A DNA stretch of 64,000 nt from Agromyces badenianii (GTDB lineage Bacteria > Actinomycetota > Actinomycetes > Actinomycetales > Microbacteriaceae). The first letter of the stretch is position 1, and every line of letters begins with the position of its first letter. The translations under genes and the position numbers were made by a program. Below the pieces are notes generated by a model. The model did no database searches. It had not been told where the DNA came from and saw only the letters and a program-made list of their open reading frames with translations. Positions 17,254-24,817 of this stretch are shown one piece after another. The DNA lies in the NCBI RefSeq assembly GCF_003070885.1, contig NZ_CP028913.1:2976001-3040000 (forward strand), in the 5' to 3' direction.

Positions 17254-18495
17254 ATGAAGTCCACTCTTCCCGGTCTCGCCGCCGTTGCGGTGCTCGCCGT
17301 CGCGCTGACGGGTTGCTCCGCCGGCGACGACGGCGGCACGACGATCGAGGTGCAGACCAACCTCGGCGCGACCGACCCGATCCTCGAAGTGCTCGCCGAA
17401 GTCACCGAGGCGTACACCGACGACCACCCCGACATCGAGATCGATCTCGTGCCGGCCACCGACACGTACGAGGCCGACATGAAGGTCCGCCTCGCCTCGG
17501 GCGACGTGCCCGACATCTGGGCGACGCACGGCTGGTCGCTGCTGCGCTACAGCGAGTTCCTCGAGCCCCTGAACGACCAGCCCTGGGCGAAGAACTTCAA
17601 CCCCGCGCTCGCTCCCGCGATGGAGAACGCCGAAGGCGAGTTCTTCGCGCTCCCGCTCGACACCGACGTCGCCGGCATCGTCTACAACCGGGCCGTGCTC
17701 GACGCCGCGGGCATCGACCCGGCGAGCCTCACCGACTGGGCGAAGTTCGACGCGGCGTTGAAGACCCTCGCCGACGCCGGCGTCACGCCGATCGCCTCGT
17801 CGGGCAAAGACAGCTGGTTCGCCGGCAACATCCCCGACTTCATGGGTTCGGGCGGGTTCACCGACGAGGAGTTCCAGGGCTTCCTCGACGGCGAGTTCCA
17901 GGCCGACGGCTACGCGTCGCTCCTCGACGAGGTCGCGAAGTGGCAGGCCGCGGGGTACTTCAACCCCGACTACTCCTCGGCCACGACCGACGACCTCGGG
18001 CGGGCCCTCGCCGAGGGCAAGACCGGGTTCATCATGGTGCAGAACTACATCGTCGGCACCGCACTCGGCTTCGACCCCGACGCCGAGCTCGGCTACTTCC
18101 CGATCCCGTCCGACGCCGGCTCGCCGTTCCTCGTCGGCGGCGAGGGTCGCGCCTACGGCGTGTCCCGCACCTCCGAGCACAAGCAGGAGGCCCTCGACTA
18201 CCTCGCGTTCCTCGCCGAGCCCGAGAACCTCTCCCAGCTCGCGAGCGCGATCGGCGGCATCCCCGGCCTCACCGACGCCACGAGCGACCTCGGCGTGCTG
18301 CAGGCCAGCTACGACGAGTTCGTTGCGCCAGGTGACGTTCCGTTGCTGCCCTACTTCGACCGGGTTTACCTGCCGAACGGCATCTGGGACACCATGGTCT
18401 CGACGACCGACAGCATCATCACCGGCCAAGCGGATGTCCCGACCGCCGTCGACCAGATGACGACGAGCTTCGACAGCCTCCACGGCCAGGAGTGA
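17254..18495 (+). CDS. Sugar ABC transporter substrate-binding lipoprotein
   Basis: 413 residues with a lipoprotein signal (LTGC, Cys21). It has the family 1 solute-binding fold (MalE/MsmE-like): IEVQTNLGATDPILEVLAEVTEAYTDDHP, KVRLASGDVPDIWATHGW, LPLDTDVAGIVYNRAVLDAAGI. It captures an oligosaccharide or sugar outside the membrane and passes it to the two permeases encoded next. AGGAA precedes the ATG. A perfect 14-bp hairpin follows the stop, probably making this transcript more abundant than the permease part. Confidence 0.93.
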   Translation: MKSTLPGLAAVAVLAVALTGCSAGDDGGTTIEVQTNLGATDPILEVLAEVTEAYTDDHPDIEIDLVPATDTYEADMKVRLASGDVPDIWATHGWSLLRYSEFLEPLNDQPWAKNFNPALAPAMENAEGEFFALPLDTDVAGIVYNRAVLDAAGIDPASLTDWAKFDAALKTLADAGVTPIASSGKDSWFAGNIPDFMGSGGFTDEEFQGFLDGEFQADGYASLLDEVAKWQAAGYFNPDYSSATTDDLGRALAEGKTGFIMVQNYIVGTALGFDPDAELGYFPIPSDAGSPFLVGGEGRAYGVSRTSEHKQEALDYLAFLAEPENLSQLASAIGGIPGLTDATSDLGVLQASYDEFVAPGDVPLLPYFDRVYLPNGIWDTMVSTTDSIITGQADVPTAVDQMTTSFDSLHGQE

Positions 18496-18500
18496 CCCCC

Positions 18501-18531
18501 GATGGTGGGGCGGCCCTGCCGCCCCACCATC
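18501..18531 (+). terminator. Intra-operon hairpin between binding-protein and permease genes
   Basis: GATGGTGGGGCGGC pairs perfectly with GCCGCCCCACCATC (14 bp) around a 3-nt loop, starting 5 nt after the stop codon. Such structures commonly act as partial terminators or 3'-end stabilisers that raise binding-protein levels relative to the permeases. Confidence 0.75.
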
Positions 18532-18572
18532 CACTCCCCCGGTTCCACCGCACCTCCCGAAAGGCCACTGCG

Positions 18573-19508
18573 TTGACAGCGACGTCATCCCTCACCCTCC
18601 CGCAGCGTCGACGCGGTTCCCGCTCATCCGCGAGCCCTCGATTCGCGCGCCGCAGCCTCAACCTCTTCTACGTGCCGGCCCTCGCCGTGCTCGCGCTGTT
18701 CACGATCTGGCCGCTCCTCAACGGCATCGTGCTCTCGTTCACGAACTGGAACGGCTACAGCCCGGGCCGCAGCTTCATCGGCCTCGAGAACTACGGCCGA
18801 CTGTTCGCCGACCCGATCTTCCACACGGCCCTCTTCAACACCTTCATCTACGGGTTCGGTTCCACGCTCATCCAGCAGGTCGTCGGCCTGGCCCTCGCGC
18901 TCGCGCTCGACCGTGCGATGCGCGGCCGCAACGTCGCCCGCGCGATCATCTACCTTCCCGTGCTCGTCTCCCCCGTCGTCATGGGCACGATGTACTACCT
19001 CTTCTTCTCCTACAACTCGGGCGGGTTGAACGATCTCGTCGTCGCCCTCGGCGGCGAGCGCACGGCCTGGCTCAGCGACTCGAACACGGCCATCGCGCTC
19101 ATCGTGCTCGTCAACTCCCTGCAGTTCGTCGGCATCTCGATGGTCATCTACCTCGCCGGACTCCAATCGATCCCGGTCATGTACTACGAGGCCGCCCGAC
19201 TCGACGGCGCCGGCGCGTTGCAGCAGTTCATGAACGTCACCGTGCCGCTGCTGCAGCCCGCCTTCGCCACGAGCATCGTGTTGAACCTCATCGGCGGGCT
19301 CAAGCTCTTCGACGTCATCCAGGTGCTCACCGGCGGCGGGCCCGGCTACTCCACCAACTCGGTCTCGACCCTCATCAGCACGGCGTACTTCGACAACCAG
19401 ACCGCCGGATACGCCTCCGCGATGGGCGTCGCCCTCTTCATCCTCATCGCCGTGTTCACCCTCTTCGCGAACACGATGCTGAACCGCAAGCGTCTGGAGC
19501 TGCAGTGA
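18573..19508 (+). CDS. Sugar ABC transporter permease (MalF/UgpA-like)
   Basis: 311 residues from a TTG at 18573, preceded by GAAAGG; the frame is open back to 18492, but that extension is Pro/His-rich and covers the hairpin. Six membrane helices are expected (LNLFYVPALAVLALFTIWPLLNGIVLSF...). The EAA loop reads YYEAARLDGAGALQQFMNVTVPLLQP. It pairs with the next permease. No ATP-binding subunit is encoded here, as is usual for such operons that share an MsiK-type ATPase. Confidence 0.92.
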   Translation: MTATSSLTLPQRRRGSRSSASPRFARRSLNLFYVPALAVLALFTIWPLLNGIVLSFTNWNGYSPGRSFIGLENYGRLFADPIFHTALFNTFIYGFGSTLIQQVVGLALALALDRAMRGRNVARAIIYLPVLVSPVVMGTMYYLFFSYNSGGLNDLVVALGGERTAWLSDSNTAIALIVLVNSLQFVGISMVIYLAGLQSIPVMYYEAARLDGAGALQQFMNVTVPLLQPAFATSIVLNLIGGLKLFDVIQVLTGGGPGYSTNSVSTLISTAYFDNQTAGYASAMGVALFILIAVFTLFANTMLNRKRLELQ

Positions 19509-20425
19509 CCACGACGATCACCGAACCCGCCGGAGCGACGGCCGAACGCGGCATCCGCTTCACCGACGACCGACGCCCCCCTGCCCGCCCGCGTGCCGGT
19601 CGTGCCGGTCGTGCCGTCGGGAGCATCGCGATCGGCTTCGGGCTGCTCGTCGCGATCGTGCTGCAGCTGCTGCCCTTCTACATCACCGTCACCACGGCGC
19701 TGAAGCCGCGCAGCGACCTCTCCTCGCAGTGGGTGCTCCCGGGCGACGAGTGGTATTGGCAGAACTTCACCACGGCCGTCGACCGCGGCCACATCCTCGG
19801 CGCGATCGGCAACAGCGCGCTCGTCACCCTCGTGAGCACGCTGCTCGTGTGCGCGCTCGGCGCCCTCGCCGCCTACCCGCTCGCTCGCCGCACGAGCGTG
19901 ACGAACCGGCTCGTGATGGTCGGCATCGTGGGCCTCATCATGGTTCCGCCGCTGTCGATCCTCGTGCCGCTCTACACGATGATGAACCAACTGCAGGCGG
20001 TCAACACCTACTGGGGCACCATCCTCGTCATGGTCGCCACGCAATTGCCACTCGCGATCTTCCTCTACGCCTCCTTCATGCGCGGGCTGCCGCTCTCCAT
20101 CGAGGAGGCCGCAGCGGTCGACGGCGCGAGCCCCGTGCAAATCCTCTTCCGGGTGGTCTTCCCGATGCTGAAGCCGGTCACCGCGACCGTCGTCATCCTC
20201 ACGAGCGTCGCGGTGTGGAACGAGTACGCGCTGAGCGTCTACCTCATGCGCAGCCCCGACATGCGCACGATCGCCCCGGCGATCGGCACGTTCTTCGCCA
20301 GTTCGGGCAGCGACCTCGGTGCGGCAGCGGCCGCGTCGCTCATGTCGGTCGTGCCGGTGCTCGCGGTCTACCTCGTGCTGCAGCGCTACTTCATCAAGGG
20401 CATGGTGGCCGGCGCCGAGAAGTAG
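19505..20425 (+). CDS. Sugar ABC transporter permease (MalG/UgpE-like)
   Basis: 306 residues; the GTG start overlaps the preceding stop by 4 bp, so the two permeases are translationally coupled. Six helices, with the EAA motif SIEEAAAVDGASPVQILFRVVFPMLKPV. The C-terminal end LQRYFIKGMVAGAEK is typical of MalG-type subunits. Its last 32 bp overlap, on the other strand, the end of the repeat-tailed membrane protein gene. Confidence 0.93.
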   Translation: MTTTITEPAGATAERGIRFTDDRRPPARPRAGRAGRAVGSIAIGFGLLVAIVLQLLPFYITVTTALKPRSDLSSQWVLPGDEWYWQNFTTAVDRGHILGAIGNSALVTLVSTLLVCALGALAAYPLARRTSVTNRLVMVGIVGLIMVPPLSILVPLYTMMNQLQAVNTYWGTILVMVATQLPLAIFLYASFMRGLPLSIEEAAAVDGASPVQILFRVVFPMLKPVTATVVILTSVAVWNEYALSVYLMRSPDMRTIAPAIGTFFASSGSDLGAAAAASLMSVVPVLAVYLVLQRYFIKGMVAGAEK

Positions 20426-21248
20426 GGCCGGTGCCCGACTCAGGTTCGGGCTCGGCGTCGGATTCGGGTCCGGCGCCGGGCTCGACGCCGGGTCCGGGCT
20501 CGGCGTCGGGTTCGGGTCCGGCGCCGGGTTCGGGCTCGGGGTCGGCGTCGGGTTCGGGTTCGGCCTCAGGGCCGGGCCCGGGCCCGGCGTCGATCGTTCG
20601 CCGCGAGAGCAGCGCGGCCACGAGAAAGCACGCCGCCCCGATCAGGGTGCCGAGGTTCGCCCAGAACTCGCTCACGAGCGAGCCGGTCTCGGGCACGACG
20701 TAGGCGCCGAACGCCGAGGCGCCGAACGCGATCGACCCGACGAGGTTCAACCAGGTGCCGTGCCACGAGCGGGCGTCCGCGTCCCAGAGCTCGCCCCGGC
20801 GCTTCGTCGCGACCACCGCGAGCCCACTCGAGACGAGGAACGCCGCCGAACCCCACGCGTCTGGTCGCCAGCCCGCCCCGAGGCGGGTGGGGTCGGCGAT
20901 CGCGGCGGCGAGCGCGGCAGCGGTGCTGAGGTTGAAGAACAGCGTGCCGCCGAACTGGATCGCGGCCGCCCACCAGTCGGCACGGTCTGCCCGGTTCGTG
21001 CCGATCCGCGGCGGGCGACGGCCACTGAGGCTCAGCTGGATGAACGCGGCGAGCGTGAAGAGGATCGAGCCCGCGAAGAAGGTGACGCCCACCCCGACCG
21101 GGCCCGCCCACTCGGCGTAGAACGGGATCGCGCCGACGAGGAAGCAGAGCGATCCGATCGCGAACCCCCACGACTCACGGCGGAGGCGGCGCCGTCGCCC
21201 ACCGGCGCCACCGGTCGACGGACTCGGCGTCGCGGCATCCGCTCGCAT
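20394..21248 (-). CDS. Membrane protein (possibly YrhK-like) with repetitive acidic Pro-Glu tail
   Basis: About 284 residues from the ATG at 21248 (a longer start at 21311 would overlap the decarboxylase gene). Several membrane helices: WGFAIGSLCFLVGAIPFYAEW, VGVTFFAGSILFTLAAFIQL, AAIQFGGTLFFNLSTAAALAAAI, AFLVSSGLAVVAT, LNLVGSIAFGASAFGAYVV, FWANLGTLIGAACFLVAAL. The G-S-x-x-F spacing is reminiscent of YrhK domains. After the last helix comes a tail of about 65 residues built from repeated P-E/D-A-G-P elements, encoded by short GC-rich DNA repeats. Function unknown. It converges on the sugar permease gene. Confidence 0.65.
   Translation of the reverse strand: MRADAATPSPSTGGAGGRRRRLRRESWGFAIGSLCFLVGAIPFYAEWAGPVGVGVTFFAGSILFTLAAFIQLSLSGRRPPRIGTNRADRADWWAAAIQFGGTLFFNLSTAAALAAAIADPTRLGAGWRPDAWGSAAFLVSSGLAVVATKRRGELWDADARSWHGTWLNLVGSIAFGASAFGAYVVPETGSLVSEFWANLGTLIGAACFLVAALLSRRTIDAGPGPGPEAEPEPDADPEPEPGAGPEPDAEPGPGVEPGAGPESDAEPEPESGTGPTSRRRPPCP
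20433..20590. repeat. Imperfect short tandem repeats (GGTTCGGGCTCGG-type)
   Basis: About 158 bp of imperfect 6- and 18-bp repeats of GGnTCGG-like units encode the Pro-Glu-Ala-Asp tail of the membrane protein on the minus strand. Such tracts are prone to length change by slippage. Confidence 0.7.
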
Positions 21249-21279
21249 TCGGTCCGTTCCGCTCAAGACCGCGACCCGC

Positions 21280-22650
21280 TCAGTGGTGGAACCCGGGCTT
21301 CTGCCCCTCAACGGGCATGGGCGAGGTGAGCGCGTCGAGCCACGCGGTCTCGACCCGGATGTCTTCGAGCAGCTCGTCGCCGAGGTCGCGGCTGAGGCCG
21401 TTGCGCACGACGATGCGCTGCACCGTGAGGTCGTTCAGGTTGTCGGGCATCGGGTACGCCGGCACGAGCCACCCCTTCATCCGCAGCCGGTCCGAGAGGT
21501 GGTAGAGATTCCACTTGTCGGTGTAGCCGGCCTTCAGCCGCCAGGCGAACACCGGGATGTCCGACCCGTCGTTCCAGAGCTCGAAGGCGCCGATGTCCGA
21601 GATCCCCTTCGCGAGGTACTTCGCGACGTCCTGGCACTCCTGCTGGATGGCCGTGTACCCCTCATGCCCGAGGCGGAGGAACTGGTAGTACTGCAGCAGC
21701 ACCTGGGCGCCCGGCCGCGAGAAGTTCAACGCGAGGGTCGGCATGTCGCCGCCGAGGTAGCTCACCCGGAAGATCAGCTCCTCGGGCAGCGCGTCGAGCG
21801 TGCGCCACACGACCCAGCCGACGCCCGGGTAGACGAGACCGTACTTGTGCCCCGAGGTGCTGATCGAGTGCACCCGCTCGAGGCGGAAGTCCCACTCGAT
21901 CGCGGGCTGCAGGAACGGGGCGATCATGGCGCCGGATGCCCCGTCGACATGAATGGGCACATCGAGGCCCGTCTTCTCCTGCAGGGCGTCGAGGGCCTCG
22001 GCGATCTCCTTCACCGGCTCGTACATGCCGGTGTACGTCACACCCATGATGGCGACGACGCCGATGGTGTTCTCGTCGACGTACTGCTCGATCTGCGCCC
22101 CATCGAGGGTGGGGTGCTCTTCGGTGATGGGCACGAGGCGCATCTCCACCTCGAAGTAGTTGCAGAACTTCTCCCAGCACACCTGCACGGCCGAGCTCAT
22201 CACCAGGTTCGGCTTCTCGGTCGACTTGCCGGCCGCACGGCGCGCGATCTGCCAACGCCGCTTGAACGCGAGGCCGCCGAGCATGCACGCCTCAGAGGAG
22301 CCGATCGTCGAGGTGCCGATCGAGTCGGTGACGTCGGGCACGTTCCAGAGCGACGCGAGGATGCGCCAGCAGTTCTCCTCGATGGCGGCGGTGCGCGGGT
22401 ACTCGTCTTTGTCGACCATGTTCTTGTCGAACGACTCCGCGTACAGCCGGTCGGCTTCGTCGCCCATCCAGGTCGCGACGAAGGTCGCGAGGTTCAAGCG
22501 CGCGTTGCCGTCGAGCATCGTCTCGTCGTGCACGATCTGGTACGCCGACGACGGGTCCATCTCGCCGTCGGGCATCGTGTTCCGCGGCGCGACTCCGCGC
22601 ACCGCCGTCCTCGTGAATGTCGGTGCGAGCACACTCGGGTCGTGAGTCAT
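21280..22650 (-). CDS. gadB: Glutamate decarboxylase (PLP-dependent)
   Basis: 456 residues, close to the 466 of E. coli GadB. The PLP lysine lies in STSGHKYG (Lys269), preceded by the HVDGASG aspartate motif (D236). Conserved EENCWRILASLWN and TIGSSEACMLGGLAFKRRW are present. It converts glutamate to GABA and CO2 and consumes a proton, giving acid tolerance. The C-terminus ends GFHH, like the pH-sensing tail of GadB. GGAGGG precedes the ATG. No glutamate/GABA antiporter gene is adjacent. Confidence 0.95.
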   Translation of the reverse strand: MTHDPSVLAPTFTRTAVRGVAPRNTMPDGEMDPSSAYQIVHDETMLDGNARLNLATFVATWMGDEADRLYAESFDKNMVDKDEYPRTAAIEENCWRILASLWNVPDVTDSIGTSTIGSSEACMLGGLAFKRRWQIARRAAGKSTEKPNLVMSSAVQVCWEKFCNYFEVEMRLVPITEEHPTLDGAQIEQYVDENTIGVVAIMGVTYTGMYEPVKEIAEALDALQEKTGLDVPIHVDGASGAMIAPFLQPAIEWDFRLERVHSISTSGHKYGLVYPGVGWVVWRTLDALPEELIFRVSYLGGDMPTLALNFSRPGAQVLLQYYQFLRLGHEGYTAIQQECQDVAKYLAKGISDIGAFELWNDGSDIPVFAWRLKAGYTDKWNLYHLSDRLRMKGWLVPAYPMPDNLNDLTVQRIVVRNGLSRDLGDELLEDIRVETAWLDALTSPMPVEGQKPGFHH

Positions 22651-22812
22651 CGTCGGTCCCTCCAGTCAGGCCGGCCCCCGGGCCGACGCCGTACGCGGGC
22701 CCGCCGGAAGGCGGTCGGACTGAAGTGCCGGGCCCCCCGGGCCGGATCACACCATCTCCTCGCCGACCCTACGCCAGCGCCGCCCGCGGCGGTACCCCGC
22801 ACAGATGACGAA

Positions 22813-22848
22813 GGCGGGTGAGGGATGCCGCTGCATCCCTCACCCGCC
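22813..22848 (-). terminator. Hairpin terminator of the betaine importer operon
   Basis: GGCGGGTGAGGGATGC pairs perfectly with GCATCCCTCACCCGCC (16 bp) around CGCT, ending 23 nt past the stop of the binding-protein gene at 22872. It may serve gadB transcription from neither side, since gadB reads away from it. Confidence 0.8.
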
Positions 22849-22871
22849 CTGGTCCGTTTCGCGGTGGCGCG

Positions 22872-23759
22872 CTACTTCGTCAGCGTGTCGACGTAGTCGC
22901 GGTTGTCGGCGATCCACTGCTCGACGACCGGCGCGTAGTCGTCGGAGCCCGACTCGTTGAACATCACGTTCTCGAGCGAGAAGAGCAGCTCGGAGTCCAT
23001 CGTGAAGCCCTCGAGCCAGCCGGCGAGGGTCGGGTGGGTCGTCGCGAAGTTCTTGCCGCCGAAGGAGTGGATGCCCTCGGCGTCGCCGAGCGCGCCCTCG
23101 GGGTCTTCGAGGTCCTTGAGCGGGAACGCGTCGTAGGCCCAGTGCGGGCGCCAGAGCGTCACGGCGACGTTCTCGCCGTTCTCGGTCGCGGCGGTCAGCT
23201 CGGCGAGCATCGCGGGCGTCGAGCTCGTCAGGTACTCCAGGTCGCCCAGGCCATACGTCGGAATGACCTCGTCGGTTGTGACGCGGTTGAGGCCCGATCC
23301 GGGCTCGATGCCGATGAGCCGGTCGCCGAAGAGGTCGGCGTTCGCCGCCAGTTCGGCGAGCGAGTCGACCGGGGCATCCTCGTTCACCGCGATGGTGAGC
23401 TTCGCGTCCTCGTTCCAGGCGCCGAGGTCGACGAGGTCGTCGCCGTACTGCTCGATGTAGTCGGCGTGGGTGATCGGCAGCCAGGTGTCGAGGGTGACGT
23501 CGTAGTCGTCGGTCGTCAGGCCCGAGTAGACGGGCGCGGGGTCGGCGTACTCGAGGGTCACGTCGTAGCCCTGCTCGGTGAGCACGGCCTTCCAGAGCTC
23601 GCTCGCGGCGATGCCCTCGTCCCAGCCGTTGAACACGGCGATCGTGACGTTCTTCTCGTCGCCGTTCTCGAGGGTCTCGGCCTCGGCCTCGGCGGCACAG
23701 CCGCTGAGTGCCAGGGCGGCGACCGCCCCGAGGGCCAGTGCTCCAGTGAGGGTGCGCAT
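22872..23759 (-). CDS. proX: Glycine betaine/proline-type ABC transporter substrate-binding lipoprotein
   Basis: 295 residues with lipobox LSGC (Cys20). The fold is the OpuAC/ProX type: NVTIAVFNGWDEGIAASELWKAVLTEQGYDV, LDTWLPITHADYIEQYGDDLVDLG, IGIEPGSGLN, WRPHWAYDAFPLKDLEDP; its tryptophans (W48, W94 and W208 region) would form the aromatic cage for a quaternary ammonium. The start at 23759 has a purine-rich ribosome-binding site. It is the last gene of the proV-proW-proX order, separated from proW by 134 nt containing two hairpins. Confidence 0.92.
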   Translation of the reverse strand: MRTLTGALALGAVAALALSGCAAEAEAETLENGDEKNVTIAVFNGWDEGIAASELWKAVLTEQGYDVTLEYADPAPVYSGLTTDDYDVTLDTWLPITHADYIEQYGDDLVDLGAWNEDAKLTIAVNEDAPVDSLAELAANADLFGDRLIGIEPGSGLNRVTTDEVIPTYGLGDLEYLTSSTPAMLAELTAATENGENVAVTLWRPHWAYDAFPLKDLEDPEGALGDAEGIHSFGGKNFATTHPTLAGWLEGFTMDSELLFSLENVMFNESGSDDYAPVVEQWIADNRDYVDTLTK

Positions 23760-23779
23760 GTTCTTCTTTTCCTTTCCTC

Positions 23780-23832
23780 CCGTGTGCTGTGTCACGGGTG
23801 CTGGGGAGGGCGCCGCGCGATTCCGCGCGGCG
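23780..23832 (-). promoter_or_regulatory. Two hairpins in the proW-proX gap
   Basis: CCCGTG/CACGGG (23780-23797) and CGCCGCGCG/CGCGCGGCG (23811-23832, 9-bp stem) lie between the permease and binding-protein genes. They may stabilise the proX transcript or attenuate read-through. Confidence 0.45.
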
Positions 23833-23893
23833 AGTGCGTGCGCCGGTCGGCTCAGGGCCGGTCGGCTCGGCGGGTCGCGTCGAGTGGGCCGGC

Positions 23894-24817
23894 TCAGGCG
23901 GTGGCGGATGCCGCGGGGATGCGTTCGGCCTCGGGGCCGAGCGGCTCCGGGGCATCCGTCGCCGGCGCAGCCTTCCTGCGACTGCTCCGCGTGCGCGGAA
24001 CGCCGAGCGCCCCGGTGACCCGGTCGAGGATGATCGCGAGGATCACGACCGAGAGCCCGGCCTCGAAACCGAGGCCGACGTCGATGCGGGTGAGCGACTG
24101 CACGACCTCGCCGCCGAGCCCGCCGGCGCCGACCATGCCGGCGATGACGACCATCGAGAGCGAGAGCATGATGACCTGGTTGACCCCGGCCATGATGCTC
24201 GGCATCGCGAGCGGCAACTGGATCTGGCGGAGGATGCGCCACGGCGAGGCGCCGAAGGCCTGGCCGGCCTCGACGACCTCCGTGTCGACGCCGCGGATGC
24301 CGAGCTCGGTGAGCCTGACGCCGGGAGCCATCGCGAAGATGATCGTCGCGACGATGCCCGGCACGACGCCGACCCGAAAGAGGATGAGTGCCGGGATCAG
24401 GTAGACCATCGCGGGCATCGTCTGCATGAAGTCGAGGACCGGCCGGATCACCTTCGACGCCACGTCGGAGCGGGCGGCGAGCACGCCGAGCGGCACCGCG
24501 ATCGCGACCGCGATGAGCGAGGCGACCAGCACGAGGGCGAGCGTCGACATGGCGTTGTCCCACTGGTCGACGCCCACGATCACGAGGAGGCCGAGCGCGG
24601 TGCCGAGCGCGAGCTTCCAACCCTTCGCGAGCCAGGCGACGGCCGCGAGCACGATCACGACGATCCAGAACGGCGGGGACTGCAGCACGAGGTCGACGAG
24701 GTCGTAGAAGCCGGCGAAGACGTTGCGCACGACGGTGAAGAAGCCGCCGAACACGTCGGTGATGAAGGCGATGAACGCGGCGGCCCAGTCGCCGAGCGGA
24801 AGTCGGATGTCGGTCAT
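23894..24817 (-). CDS. proW: Glycine betaine/proline ABC transporter permease
   Basis: 307 residues. A permease of the OpuAB/ProW class with about six helices. The EAA loop reads VEAGQAFGASPWRILRQIQLPLAMPSIMAGVNQVIML. The ATG overlaps the stop of the ATPase gene by 4 bp (ATGA), so the two are coupled. It forms the membrane channel of the compatible-solute importer. Confidence 0.93.
   Translation of the reverse strand: MTDIRLPLGDWAAAFIAFITDVFGGFFTVVRNVFAGFYDLVDLVLQSPPFWIVVIVLAAVAWLAKGWKLALGTALGLLVIVGVDQWDNAMSTLALVLVASLIAVAIAVPLGVLAARSDVASKVIRPVLDFMQTMPAMVYLIPALILFRVGVVPGIVATIIFAMAPGVRLTELGIRGVDTEVVEAGQAFGASPWRILRQIQLPLAMPSIMAGVNQVIMLSLSMVVIAGMVGAGGLGGEVVQSLTRIDVGLGFEAGLSVVILAIILDRVTGALGVPRTRSSRRKAAPATDAPEPLGPEAERIPAASATA

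Noticed and set aside
22651..22760. Possible riboswitch or structured leader before gadB
   Set aside because: The region is very GC-rich with several GGGCC/GGCCC complementarities, but no known riboswitch core was recognised and such pairing is expected from composition.
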